A stretch of DNA of 64,000 nt, from contig CAKPQG010000004.1 of NCBI GenBank assembly GCA_934178345.1, positions 1 through 64,000 on the forward strand, in the 5' to 3' direction. The notes under the pieces were generated by a model, which saw only the letters and a program-made list of their open reading frames with translations, had not been told where the DNA came from and did not search any database. This document shows, one piece after another, positions 33,008 to 41,654 of this stretch. The DNA is from an uncultured Dialister sp. GTDB taxonomy: Bacteria > Bacillota > Negativicutes > Veillonellales > Dialisteraceae. A program made the translations under genes and the position numbers. How positions within the stretch are numbered: position 1 is the first letter of the stretch; every line of letters starts with the position of its first letter.

Positions 33008-33089
33008 AGAGTTCACGCTTTCTGTAAAAACAGGGATCCAAATGTGCCCTTTGATGGCCCAAGAAAGAGATTTCATGGGGCTGAGGGTT

Positions 33090-33640
33090 CTGGTAATAGT
33101 ATTCCCGTATCGTCATCCCGAGCGAAGCCGAGGGATCTTTATTGCACGGCCGCCATATGCACGCATGCGCCCTCTCTCAAACGACACCTTGGTGCTTCCT
33201 TTTTCGCCTTTCTCTCACTCACGATTTACCGGTCTGCAAGAAGGATCCCTCCACTTCGGCCCTCATGACACGCAAGAAAGACGGATGTCTCGCATCCTCT
33301 TTCATACCGCTGCGTAGAGTTGTGCCTCTCCGAGGCACTCTATCCTGCGCCTTCGGCGCGGCCCTTCTCCAAGGGCCTACTCGTATCATCGGAGTGACTG
33401 GTGACTAAAAAGCCACGTTCGGGCATCGCCCTTTATAAAAATCGACGCGAAGCGTCGCTCTGCCTAAGCCTTCCCCTCGAGGGGAAGGTGCCCCGAAGGG
33501 GCGGATAGGGCACTGGCAGTATGCAAGAGAGAGAAGATAAAGTCACCAGTCACTAGTCACCAGCCACTCCTAACCCCTAATCCCTAGCCACTAATCCCTA
33601 GTCACCAGCCACCAGTCACTAGTCACCCATCTAACTTCTC
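33090..33640. repeat. Composite repeat region
   Basis: The block GTATCGTCATCCCGAGCG ... TTGGTGCTTCC ... CACTCTATCCTGCGCCTTCGGCGCGGCCC (33108-33395) is a near copy of 23067-23345. It is followed by GCCACGTTCGGGCATCGCCC, the CCCTCGAGGGGAAGGTGCCCCGAAGGGGCGGATAGGG module (33475-33512), and a long TAGTCAC/CAGCCAC/TAATCCC heptad tract to 33628. No gene is seen. Confidence 0.8.
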
Positions 33641-33642
33641 CC

Positions 33643-33671
33643 TTCTCACTTTTTCTCTCCCATGCTATAAT
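33643..33671 (+). promoter_or_regulatory. tRNA-Arg promoter
   Basis: TATAAT at 33666-33671 with the extended TGC context; TTCTCA 17 bases upstream is a weak -35. It lies 13 bases before the tRNA. Confidence 0.6.
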
Positions 33672-33684
33672 AGGAAAGATTCAT

Positions 33685-33761
<77 letters not shown>

Positions 33762-33764
33762 GAG

Positions 33765-33792
33765 AAAGCACTCCGAAAGGAGTGCTTTTTTA
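33765..33792 (+). terminator. tRNA-Arg terminator
   Basis: AAAGCACTCC, GAAA loop, GGAGTGCTTTTTT, directly after the tRNA. Confidence 0.88.
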
Positions 33793-33794
33793 TT

Positions 33795-34608
33795 TGGGTG
33801 CAGGGTTAGCCCCTTGGGCGTGCCGTCCTTCGATTGCGTGCGAAAGAGGGGGAGCGGGGGAGCAGGTTCAGAGGGTTCAATGGGGGTGGTGCGGCGCATT
33901 TCGTCATCCTGAGCGGAGAAAAACGTCGTGTGTTAAAAAATGGCTTATCTGAAATAGGAGAACTGAGTCGAAGGATCTAAGCGCCGCAGAGTATTAAAAT
34001 AAGCGTAAAGCGCGTCCCCCCTTGAAGAAGGGGGTGCCCGAAGGGCAGGGGATAGACTGCCTCGAAGAGGCAGAATTCTGCAGAATGAGAACCGGGAAAT
34101 GTGGAATAGACGGTAGAACGTCTGGAACAGATGGCATGCTTTCCGCTACGTAGAAGGGTGCCGCTGCGCGGCACATCCATCCTGCGCCTTTGGCGCGCCC
34201 CTTCTCTAAGGGGCTACCCAACTTCTTGGGAACCCTAATCCCGAGCTACTAATCCCTAATCCCTGCTTTCAAACTTCAGGTTGATGGCATCAAAAGGGTG
34301 GGCAGGGTTAGCCCGTGGGGCGTGCCGCCCCTTGATTGCGGCTGAAAGCTCTACTCAAATGAGGAATTAGGAATGAGGAATTAGGAATGGTGGTGCGGCG
34401 CATAAAAAATGAAGCGCCGCGAGTATATATGGGGCGATGCCCGAAGGTTTTGTGGATAACAGGTTTCCCGTTTGGCGTTTACAAACATGGTCCGCCTGAC
34501 CGCGAACGAAAAAGATTCGAGGGCTTCGCTCGAAATGTTGATACGGGAGAGCCTAACGTCTCCTAGTCCCTAGTCCCCAGTCCCCAGTCACTAGTCACCA
34601 GCCACCAG
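33795..34608. repeat. Composite repeat region
   Basis: No gene is seen. Modules: GCAGGGTTAGCCCCTTGGGCG; the TCGTCATCCTGAGCGGAG ... GAAGGATCT module (33898-33978); a CCCCCTTGAAGAAGGGGGTGCCCGAAGGGCAGGGGATAG block; the CCATCCTGCGCCTTTGGCGCGCCCCTTCTC module (34165-34210); AATTAGG heptads (34366-34388); GTGGTGCGGCGC...GCGCCGC with TATATATGGGGCG; GACCGCGAACGAAAAAGATTCG; and a TAGTCCC/CAGTCCC/CAGTCAC tract. The tract contributes the stop codon of the next gene (TGACTGGTGGC on the minus strand). Confidence 0.8.
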
Positions 34609-35763
34609 TCAAAACAGCTTCTTGATCCTTGCGAGAATCCCGTTCTCCTTTTTTTCTTCTTTGGACGGAGCCGGCTTCTCGATTTCCCGCACGGGAGCTT
34701 CCTTTGGCTTTCCGGCCTCGCTCGGGCAAAAGGGGGCGGGCGCGGTGAAGGTGGGCATACGCAGGACAGGAGGTGCCATGATCTTCGGCTTCACGATATG
34801 ACGAGTGCGGGCGGCGGGGCGGGCTTCGCTCCGGCCGTAGGGAACGTAGTGGTACGCCCGCGAGGAGGGGTCGGGGACATTTCTGTCGCAGATGTACTTC
34901 GTGCCGTTGAACTCGATGCCGCGGAGACGTTCGAGCAGCATGGAGGCCATGACCTGCGGGGAGAAATAGGAGAAGGGAAGCGAGGGCGCCATACGGGCGA
35001 TGGAGGAGAGGAAGGAGCCTTTCACATCGTCCATCGTCATGTGCAGGCCTTTCCTGATTTCATCCATGAGCAGGATCATGCCCTTCTGCGTCGGGAAAAG
35101 GTTCTCGTAGGGTACGAGATTGTTCTTATTGCCCATGCCTGACATATCCATGAAGAAGACGAGGTAGAGGTAGGGCAGTGCGTAGTCATTGTGCTTGATG
35201 CGGATGTAGAAATTCGCCACGGTATAGTACATGTTGCGAAGCTTCGACCATTCCCCTGCCATGGTGTAGAGGGAAATCTTCTGCTGAAAGGCGCGGTAGA
35301 GAATGCCGCGGGCGGTGTAGGACTCACCGCGGGCTGAAAGAGCGGTCTGCGACTCGCCGATCTCGCCCTCGGTCAGACCGTAGTTCTCACGGACGTTCAG
35401 CACGTAGGCCATGTGGTGTCCGACTTCTGCCTGCCCTTCCTTGGTGAGGACGTAAATCTTCGGGACGCCATGAGCATAGTCCTTCTCCGGCACTTTGGCG
35501 ATGACGCGGCCCACGAGCTCGGCGTGCGTGCCTTCGCCGGAAAGATGGTATCGTTTGAGGAAATCAGAGAGCGCTTTGTCGGGCAGCATGGTGAGCGTCT
35601 CCTGCGGGCGGCTCATACGGATCCAGCCGTCATCAAAGAGCTCGCTGATGCGGTCATTCGCATCCTGTCCGTAGATGCTTTCTTTATAGGGCGGCACCTT
35701 GTGGTGCGCCGGCTTGCCGTCGAAGTAGTCCAAGAGCAGGATGTCTTTGATCGATAGTCCCAT
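34609..35763 (-). CDS. Hypothetical protein with SAP-like motif
   Basis: A 384-residue protein. Residues about 60-92 (LPDKALSDFLKRYHLSGEGTHAELVGRVIAKV) fit the SAP helix-turn-helix motif (a leucine-rich helix, then G-x-K/H-x-E-L-V-x-R), which often binds DNA. The middle is a globular helical region with YTVANFYIRIKHNDYALPYLYLVFFMD. The C-terminal 80 residues are low-complexity and proline/lysine-rich, ending with a basic KKENGILARIKKLF. There is no signal peptide. SAP-containing proteins of this kind occur in phage-derived and chromosomal contexts; no phage genes are near. AGAAAGGAGGGATACC precedes the ATG. The function is unknown. Confidence 0.65.
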   Translation of the reverse strand: MGLSIKDILLLDYFDGKPAHHKVPPYKESIYGQDANDRISELFDDGWIRMSRPQETLTMLPDKALSDFLKRYHLSGEGTHAELVGRVIAKVPEKDYAHGVPKIYVLTKEGQAEVGHHMAYVLNVRENYGLTEGEIGESQTALSARGESYTARGILYRAFQQKISLYTMAGEWSKLRNMYYTVANFYIRIKHNDYALPYLYLVFFMDMSGMGNKNNLVPYENLFPTQKGMILLMDEIRKGLHMTMDDVKGSFLSSIARMAPSLPFSYFSPQVMASMLLERLRGIEFNGTKYICDRNVPDPSSRAYHYVPYGRSEARPAARTRHIVKPKIMAPPVLRMPTFTAPAPFCPSEAGKPKEAPVREIEKPAPSKEEKKENGILARIKKLF

Positions 35764-35904
35764 GGTATCCCTCCTTTCTTCCGTAACTCAGATGAGCGAA
35801 GATGAAATGATGCACAACGCTCGTCGAATTTCCTGTTTCTCATTGTACATCATCGCTATGTATCCATCCTCAAGTATAATACAGCCGGGGTATGCTTGGC
35901 AATC

Positions 35905-35940
35905 AAAAAGGCGATGCCCGTTAATGGGCATCGCCTTTTT
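35905..35940. terminator. Bidirectional hairpin terminator
   Basis: AAAAAGGCGATGCCC and GGGCATCGCCTTTTT form a perfect 15-bp stem around GTTAAT. The core GGCGATGCCC also occurs in the dispersed repeat modules, so the terminator may derive from one. Confidence 0.8.
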
Positions 35941-35984
35941 GATCATGAGAGAACGAGGTGCAATGGGGATAACGGAAAAATGGT

Positions 35985-36557
35985 ATTTCCGTATCGTCAG
36001 CCTTCCCCTCGAGGGGAAGGTGCCCCGAAGGGGCGGATAGGGCACCCGCGGCAGGAAAGAGAGCGGGAAGAAGTGTTTCAAGTACGTCGTTTATGAGAGT
36101 ACCCTATCCACCGCTGACGCGGTCCCCCTTCCCCGATGGGTAATACTATTAAGTTAAGCAGCAGAACGTTCTTGGCTCCCCATCGGGGGAGCTCCCCGAA
36201 GGGGAGAGGGGGCTACGTAGCGGTATTGCATGAAAGTGTTGAAATATCGATAGCATCGGACTATTCAACATAGCACGCTATACCGCTAGCATGCCCCTAT
36301 TGCCTTCGGCACTTCCCCCGAAGGGGGAAGCAAGTCGTTACGGCATTAACAACTTCCTTAACTTAATAGCATTGCCCCGATAGGGAAGGCTTAGGCGGAG
36401 CGACGCTTCGCGTCGATTTTTATAAAGGGCGATGCCCGAAGGCCGGAGGATAGAAGTCAGATGTCTGGCGTCTGATATCTGATGTCTCTCAGTCTCCTAG
36501 CCTAATCCCTAGCTACTAATCCCTAGCTACTAGTCACCAGTCACTAGTCCCTAGTCC
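35985..36557. repeat. Composite repeat region interrupted by an inverted-repeat element
   Basis: Left: CCCCTCGAGGGGAAGGTGCCCCGAAGGGGCGGATAGGGCACC, then ACCCTATCCACCGCTGACGCGGTCCCCCTTCCCCGATGGG, split by the element at 36141-36374. Right: AGGGAAGGCTTAGGCGG, CGCGTCGATTTTTATAAAGGGCGATGCCCGAAGG, TCTGATG heptads and TAATCCC/TAGCTAC/TAGTCAC heptads ending on the gltB stop. No gene is seen. Confidence 0.8.
36141..36374. mobile_element. Inverted-repeat element with target duplication, short form
   Basis: Begins TAATACTATTAAGTTAAG and ends CTTAACTTAATAGCATTG. Flanks are CCCCGATGGG (36131-36140) and CCCCGATAGG (36375-36384), a 10-bp duplication with one change. It is inserted into a dispersed CCTTCCCC...GGGAAGG module, so this element is younger than that repeat copy. 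It is over 90% alike to the copy at 7609-7918 apart from a 75-bp deletion. Confidence 0.85.
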
Positions 36558-39500
36558 CTATTTCCCAAACTTCTTATCATACGCTTTGCGCACGGCTTCT
36601 TCTCTTGTCAGTCCTTCCGCCATGCCTGTCTTGATGGCTTCTTCCATGGCCTCGTATTCCTTCGGGATGACTTTGGTGAAGCGGGAGTAGTAGACATCCC
36701 AGCGCGCGAGGATGGATTCCGCCTTGCGGCTCCGGGTGGAGAGGTAGTGGGCGTCGATCAGTTTCTTGACGCCTGCGATTTCCTCTTTGTCCGTGAGCGG
36801 TTCCAAATGGATCAGCTCTTTGTTGCACAGGCGGTCATCGAGATCGAGCACGTAAGCGACGCCGCCGGACATACCGGCTGCGAAATTCTTGCCCGTCTCG
36901 CCCAGGATGATGACCTTGCCGCCGGTCATGTATTCGCAGCCGTGGTTGCCGATGCCTTCGACGACGACGGTCGCACCGCTGTTTCTGACGCAGAAGCGTT
37001 CCCCGGCTTTGCCGGAGACGAAGGCTTCGCCGCTGGTCGCGCCGAAGAAGGCGACGTTTCCGATGATGACATTGTCTTCCGCGCGGAAGGTGGCTTCTCT
37101 CGGCGGATAAATGATGATCTTGCCGCCGGAAAGGCCCTTGCCGACGTAGTCATTCGCATCACCTTCCAGAGTAAGCGTCAGGCCCTTCGGGATGAAAGCG
37201 CCGAAGCTCTGTCCCGCAGAGCCGACGAAGGAGAGGGAGATGGTGTCTTCAGGCAGTCCTTCATCGCCGTAGCGGCGGGAGATCTCGCTGCCGAGGATGG
37301 TGCCGGTGACGCGGTCGGTGTTTTTGATGAAGAGTTTCGCGATGACGCGTTTCTTGTCATCGAGAGCCGGTTTGCACATGCGGACGAGCTTGGCCATGTC
37401 GAGGGTCTTCTCGATCTCATGATCCTGTGCTTTCATGAAATGGTGCCCGACGGTGATATCTGTATACGGACGGAAGAGCAGGGCATCGAGAGAGAGGGTA
37501 TCTGCCTTCTTGTTTCCGGTGAAGCTCTTCTGCTTCAGGCGGTCGCTGCGGCCCACCATGTCTTCGAGCTTGTGGAAGCCGAGGTGCGCCATGATCTCAC
37601 GCAGGTCTTCTGCGACGAAGCGCATGTAGTTCATCACATATTCGGGCTTGCCTGCGAAACGTTTTCTGAGCTTCTCATCCTGCGTGCAGATGCCGAAGGG
37701 GCAGGTATTCTTATTGCAGACGCGGAACATCTGGCAGCCGATCGCGATGAGCGGGCCGGTGCAGAAACTAAAGAGCTCTGCGCCCAAGAGGCAGGCGATG
37801 GCCGCATCCCGGCCGGTCAGGAGCTTGCCGTCTGTTTCGAGCTTCACGCGGTCGCGGAGCTGATTCAGGAGGAGGACCTGCTGCGCTTCGGAAAGTCCCA
37901 GCTCCCACGGAAGTCCTGCATGGCGCATGCTGGTCCGGGGCGATGCCCCCGTGCCGCCATCGCAGCCGCTGATGGTGACGCCGTCGGCTTTCGCCTTGAC
38001 GACGCCGGCCGCAATGGTGCCGACACCCGCACCGGCGGTGAGTTTGACATTGATCTCCGCCTTATAGTTGGCATTCTTCAGGTCAAAGACCAGCTCTGCC
38101 AGGTCTTCGATGGAGTAGACATCATGGTGCGGCGGCGGCGAAATCAGGGCGACGCCTGGGGTGGAGTGGCGTGTCTTGCCGATGGCCGGATCGACCTTGC
38201 TGCCCGGAAGGTGTCCGCCTTCGCCAGGCTTGGCGCCCTGCGCGCACTTGATCTGGATTTCCTTCCCATGGACGAGGTAATTCCCCGTGACGCCGAAGCG
38301 TGCTGTCGATACCTGCTTGATCTCATCATTGACCGAAGAACCGTCAGGGAGCGGCGCGAAACGCTCGGTGTCCTCGCCGCCTTCACCGGTGTTGCTGCGG
38401 CTGCCGAGAGCGTTCATGGCTCTCGCGATGCACTCATGGGCTTCCTTGCTGAGTGCGCCATAGCTCATCGCGCCGGTGCGGAAATGATGCACGATGGAGT
38501 CCACGCTCTCGACCTCTTCGATCGGGATGCTGCATCCGGCGGGATAATTGAATTCCAGAAGGTCACGAAGACGGATGAGCGGCTCATTGACCGCCTTTGC
38601 AAATTCCTTGTAGACCGCATAGCTTCCCGTGCGGCATGCCCGCTGCAGAAGGCGGATGGCCTCCGGCGTCAGGATGTGCGGCTCGTCGCCATTTCTATGA
38701 TACATGTAGACATCGCCGGAAGAGAGCCCCTTGGTCCCCTCATACGCCGCCTCGTGGCGCATCTCGGCTTCCTTGGCGATCTCCTTCAAGCCGATGCCGC
38801 CGATGGGGGAGGCGATGCCGCCGAAATATTTCTCCGCCACTTCCTTGCCGATGCCGACAGCTTCGAAGATCTGCGCGCCGTGGTAGCTCTTGACCGTAGA
38901 GATCCCCATCTTGCTCATGACGCCCAGGATGCCGTTCACCGCTGCCGTGAGGTAGTTTGCGAGCGCTTCCTTCGCGCTCTTGCCGTGCAGGCGGTTCTTG
39001 TCCGCGAGATCCTTCACCGTCTCCAGTGCCAGATACGGATTGATCGCCGTCACGCCGAAACCGATCAGCGCGGCGAAATGATGGATCTCACGCGGTTCGC
39101 CCGACTCCAGAATGATGCCGACATCCGGACGTACCTTCTCGCGGATGAGGTAGTTATGCAGCCCCGCCGAAGCAAGGAGCGCAGGGATCGCCATGTGCTC
39201 CTTATCCACGCCGCGGTCAGAGAGGATCAGGATATTCTTCCCATCCCTCACCGCAGCGAGCGCCGCTTCGAAAAGGTCATGGAGCGCCTTCTCCATCGCG
39301 CGGCCGCCGCCGGCTGCCGGATAGAGCAGCGAAAGCACGACCGGCTTCAGCTGGCTGCTTTCCAGATGCTTGATGACCTCCATTTCCTCATTCGTGATGA
39401 GCGGACGGTCGATGAAGAGCGCCGCCGTCCCCTTCTCATCCGGATCCATGATATTGGCCATATTGCCGATCACGACCGAGGACGAGGTCACGATCTTTTC

Positions 39501-41108
39501 ACGGACACCGTCGATCGGCGGATTCGTGACCTGTGCGAAATTCTGCTGGAAATAGTCATAGAGCAGCTGCGGCGCTTCCGACAGGACAGCGAGCGGCGAA
39601 TCCATCCCCATCGCACCGATCGGCTCCTTGCCATTCTCCGCCATCGGCGTCAGGATATCGCGCAGATCCTCGACCGTATAGCCGAAATTCTTCTGCTCGA
39701 GGAGAAGATCCTCCGGCACCACCGGCTCCTTCTCCTCCTTCGCCAAGTCCTTCATATCGAGCAGATGCTCCTCGCACCACTTCGCATAGGGATGCGCCTT
39801 CGCCATCGTGTGCTTGATTTCCTCGTCACTGATGATGCGCTGCTGCGCCGTATCGATGAGGAAGAGCTTGCCCGGCTCGAGGCGCCCTTTGTAAAGCACA
39901 TCCTCCTGAGCGACCGGCACCGCCCCCACTTCCGAAGACAGGATGACACGATCATCCTTCATGACATAGTAGCGCGCCGGTCGCAGACCATTTCTATCGA
40001 GCATCCCGCCGATGGACACGCCGTCACAGAAACACATCGCCGCCGGACCGTCCCATGGCTCCATCATGAAATTGTGGTAACGGTAGAATGCCCGCTTCTC
40101 CTCATCCATCGCCGGATCCTTCTCCCACGGCTCCGGCATCATGACCATCATCGCATGCGCGAGCGAATGCCCCGCCATGTGGATGTACTCGAGGCAGTTA
40201 TCAAACATCGCCGAGTCACTCCCCGTGTCATCGACGACAGGGAAAGCCTTCACCAGCTCCGGATCATTCGACGGACGCGACTTGCTCTCACGCGCATTCA
40301 GCCAGTTGATATTTCCCTTGATCGTATTGATTTCCCCATTGTGGACGATGTAGCGGTTCGGATGAGCGCGCGCCCAGCTCGGGAATGTATTCGTCGAAAA
40401 ACGCGAATGCACCATCGCCATCGCCGTCTTATAGTCCAGATCCGACAGATCCAGATAGAAATGGCGCAGCTGCTCACTCGTCAGCATCCCCTTGTACACG
40501 ATCGTGCGCGAAGACAGGCTCGCGATATAGAAATCCGTCCCCATGCCTTCCGAGAGCGGGATGATCTTCTTCTCCGCAAGCCGCCGGATGATATAGAGCT
40601 TGCGCTCGAAATCCATCTGATCCCTGAGCGACGGATTCCTCCCGATGAAGACCTGCAGAAAACGCGGACGGATCGAACGCGCCACATCGCCGATGATGCT
40701 CTCATCGATCGGCACCTCGCGCCAGCCAAGGACCGTCTGCCCCTCCTCCTTCACGATCTCCTCGAAGACCCTCATCTGCTCCTTGCGGAAATCCTCATAG
40801 CGATGTGCAAAAATCATGCCGACGCCGTACTCCCCCTCCGGCGGAAGCGAAAATCCCAGTACCTCGCACTCGCGATGAAAGAAATCATGCGGGATCTGCG
40901 TCAGGATCCCTGCGCCATCCCCGCTCTTCTGATCAGCGCCCTCGCCGCCCCTGTGCTTCAGATTCTCCAGGATCTTCAAAGCATCGTCGACAATATCATA
41001 CGAGCGCTCGCCACGGATATTCGCCACGAAACCGATCCCGCAAGCATCATGTTCATTTCTGGGGTCATACAACCCCTGCGCCTCTGGCAGGTCTCTCCAT
41101 TTTTTCAT
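36558..41108 (-). CDS. gltB: Glutamate synthase, large subunit
   Basis: A 1516-residue enzyme that makes glutamate from glutamine and 2-oxoglutarate. Parts in order: an N-terminal class II amidotransferase domain with catalytic Cys in EHDACGIGF (near 22); a central domain; the FMN-binding synthase barrel with KPGEGGHLPGSKV and ISGCDGGTGASP; the 3Fe-4S ligands in CNKNTCPFGICTQD; and the C-terminal GXGXG beta-helix (GNVAFFGATSGEAFVSGKAGERF and following). The length is normal. ATG 41108 is six bases from GAAGGA; ATG 41114 is also possible. No gltD small subunit is adjacent, so electrons may come from ferredoxin or from a small subunit elsewhere. The TAG stop comes from a TAGGGAC heptad tract. 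Confidence 0.95.
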   Translation of the reverse strand: MKKWRDLPEAQGLYDPRNEHDACGIGFVANIRGERSYDIVDDALKILENLKHRGGEGADQKSGDGAGILTQIPHDFFHRECEVLGFSLPPEGEYGVGMIFAHRYEDFRKEQMRVFEEIVKEEGQTVLGWREVPIDESIIGDVARSIRPRFLQVFIGRNPSLRDQMDFERKLYIIRRLAEKKIIPLSEGMGTDFYIASLSSRTIVYKGMLTSEQLRHFYLDLSDLDYKTAMAMVHSRFSTNTFPSWARAHPNRYIVHNGEINTIKGNINWLNARESKSRPSNDPELVKAFPVVDDTGSDSAMFDNCLEYIHMAGHSLAHAMMVMMPEPWEKDPAMDEEKRAFYRYHNFMMEPWDGPAAMCFCDGVSIGGMLDRNGLRPARYYVMKDDRVILSSEVGAVPVAQEDVLYKGRLEPGKLFLIDTAQQRIISDEEIKHTMAKAHPYAKWCEEHLLDMKDLAKEEKEPVVPEDLLLEQKNFGYTVEDLRDILTPMAENGKEPIGAMGMDSPLAVLSEAPQLLYDYFQQNFAQVTNPPIDGVREKIVTSSSVVIGNMANIMDPDEKGTAALFIDRPLITNEEMEVIKHLESSQLKPVVLSLLYPAAGGGRAMEKALHDLFEAALAAVRDGKNILILSDRGVDKEHMAIPALLASAGLHNYLIREKVRPDVGIILESGEPREIHHFAALIGFGVTAINPYLALETVKDLADKNRLHGKSAKEALANYLTAAVNGILGVMSKMGISTVKSYHGAQIFEAVGIGKEVAEKYFGGIASPIGGIGLKEIAKEAEMRHEAAYEGTKGLSSGDVYMYHRNGDEPHILTPEAIRLLQRACRTGSYAVYKEFAKAVNEPLIRLRDLLEFNYPAGCSIPIEEVESVDSIVHHFRTGAMSYGALSKEAHECIARAMNALGSRSNTGEGGEDTERFAPLPDGSSVNDEIKQVSTARFGVTGNYLVHGKEIQIKCAQGAKPGEGGHLPGSKVDPAIGKTRHSTPGVALISPPPHHDVYSIEDLAELVFDLKNANYKAEINVKLTAGAGVGTIAAGVVKAKADGVTISGCDGGTGASPRTSMRHAGLPWELGLSEAQQVLLLNQLRDRVKLETDGKLLTGRDAAIACLLGAELFSFCTGPLIAIGCQMFRVCNKNTCPFGICTQDEKLRKRFAGKPEYVMNYMRFVAEDLREIMAHLGFHKLEDMVGRSDRLKQKSFTGNKKADTLSLDALLFRPYTDITVGHHFMKAQDHEIEKTLDMAKLVRMCKPALDDKKRVIAKLFIKNTDRVTGTILGSEISRRYGDEGLPEDTISLSFVGSAGQSFGAFIPKGLTLTLEGDANDYVGKGLSGGKIIIYPPREATFRAEDNVIIGNVAFFGATSGEAFVSGKAGERFCVRNSGATVVVEGIGNHGCEYMTGGKVIILGETGKNFAAGMSGGVAYVLDLDDRLCNKELIHLEPLTDKEEIAGVKKLIDAHYLSTRSRKAESILARWDVYYSRFTKVIPKEYEAMEEAIKTGMAEGLTREEAVRKAYDKKFGK

Positions 41109-41128
41109 ATCCATTCCTTCTCTCCTAC

Positions 41129-41172
41129 AAAAAAAGCCGAGCGAAAACAGCGCTAGCTGCCTCGCCCGACTT
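41129..41172 (-). promoter_or_regulatory. Terminator in the gltB leader (attenuator)
   Basis: On the minus strand, AAGTCGGGCGA (41172-41162) pairs with TCGCTCGGCTT (41144-41134) over 11 bp and is followed by T7. An inner CAGC-TAGC-GCTG hairpin lies in the loop. It sits between the promoter and the gltB ribosome site only 12 bases further on, so it should stop most transcripts unless relieved. Confidence 0.65.
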
Positions 41173-41201
41173 CGGACCTTCCTATGAAGTGTGTAACTCG
41201 T

Positions 41202-41231
41202 ATTATAGCATGGAAGAAAACCGTTTGAAAA
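41202..41231 (-). promoter_or_regulatory. gltB promoter
   Basis: TATAAT (41207-41202) preceded by TGC (extended -10), with TTTTCA (41231-41226) 18 bases upstream on the minus strand. Confidence 0.6.
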
Positions 41232-41249
41232 GCGGAAATTTAGAAATAA

Positions 41250-41545
41250 TAAGTGACTGGAGACTGGTAGCTAGGGATTAGTGGCTAGGGATTAGGGGTT
41301 AGGGATTAGGAGTGACTGGGGACTAGTGACTAGTGACTAGGGGCTAGGGGACTAGGGACTGGGGACTGGGAGACTGGGAGACTAGGAGACTGGGAGACTG
41401 GGAGACTGGGAGACATCTGACATCTAACGTTTAACGTCTAGCGTCTGACGTCTCAAGCGGGCATCGCCCTATATATATTTGCGGCGAAGCCGCCACCTTC
41501 ATTCCTAATTCCTCATTCCTAATTCCTCATTCGAGCAGAGCTTTT
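41250..41545. repeat. Composite repeat region
   Basis: GTGACTG/GGGATTA heptads (41252-41370), an 8-mer GGGAGACT array (41368-41412), then CATCTGA/CATCTAA/CGTTTAA/CGTCTAG heptads (41413-41452), GGGCATCGCCCTATATATATTTGCGGCGAAGCCGCC, and CCTAATT/CCTCATT heptads. No gene is seen. Confidence 0.8.
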
Positions 41546-41602
41546 CTCTGCTATCAAGAGCGAGCACACCCAGCAGCCTCCTCCCGACCTCTCCCCATTC
41601 AT

Positions 41603-41610
41603 GCTATAAT
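41603..41610 (+). promoter_or_regulatory. Extended -10 promoter of the LarA-like gene
   Basis: TGCTATAAT (TG-N-TATAAT) 45 bases before the start codon, with no good -35. The same TGCTATAAT form occurs at the gltB and tRNA-Arg promoters. Confidence 0.5.
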
Positions 41611-41654
41611 GAGACGAAGTACCCATTTCCATACCACCAAGGAGGATCTCATCC

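Noticed and set aside
36747..41156. 1469-codon open frame on the plus strand opposite gltB
   Set aside because: It mirrors the coding phase of a high-GC gene. The translation is rich in Asp, Arg and His with no family match, and gltB on the other strand is certain.
41129..41200. Glutamine riboswitch before gltB
   Set aside because: The leader does not show the glnA or downstream-peptide consensus; only a terminator stem is evident.
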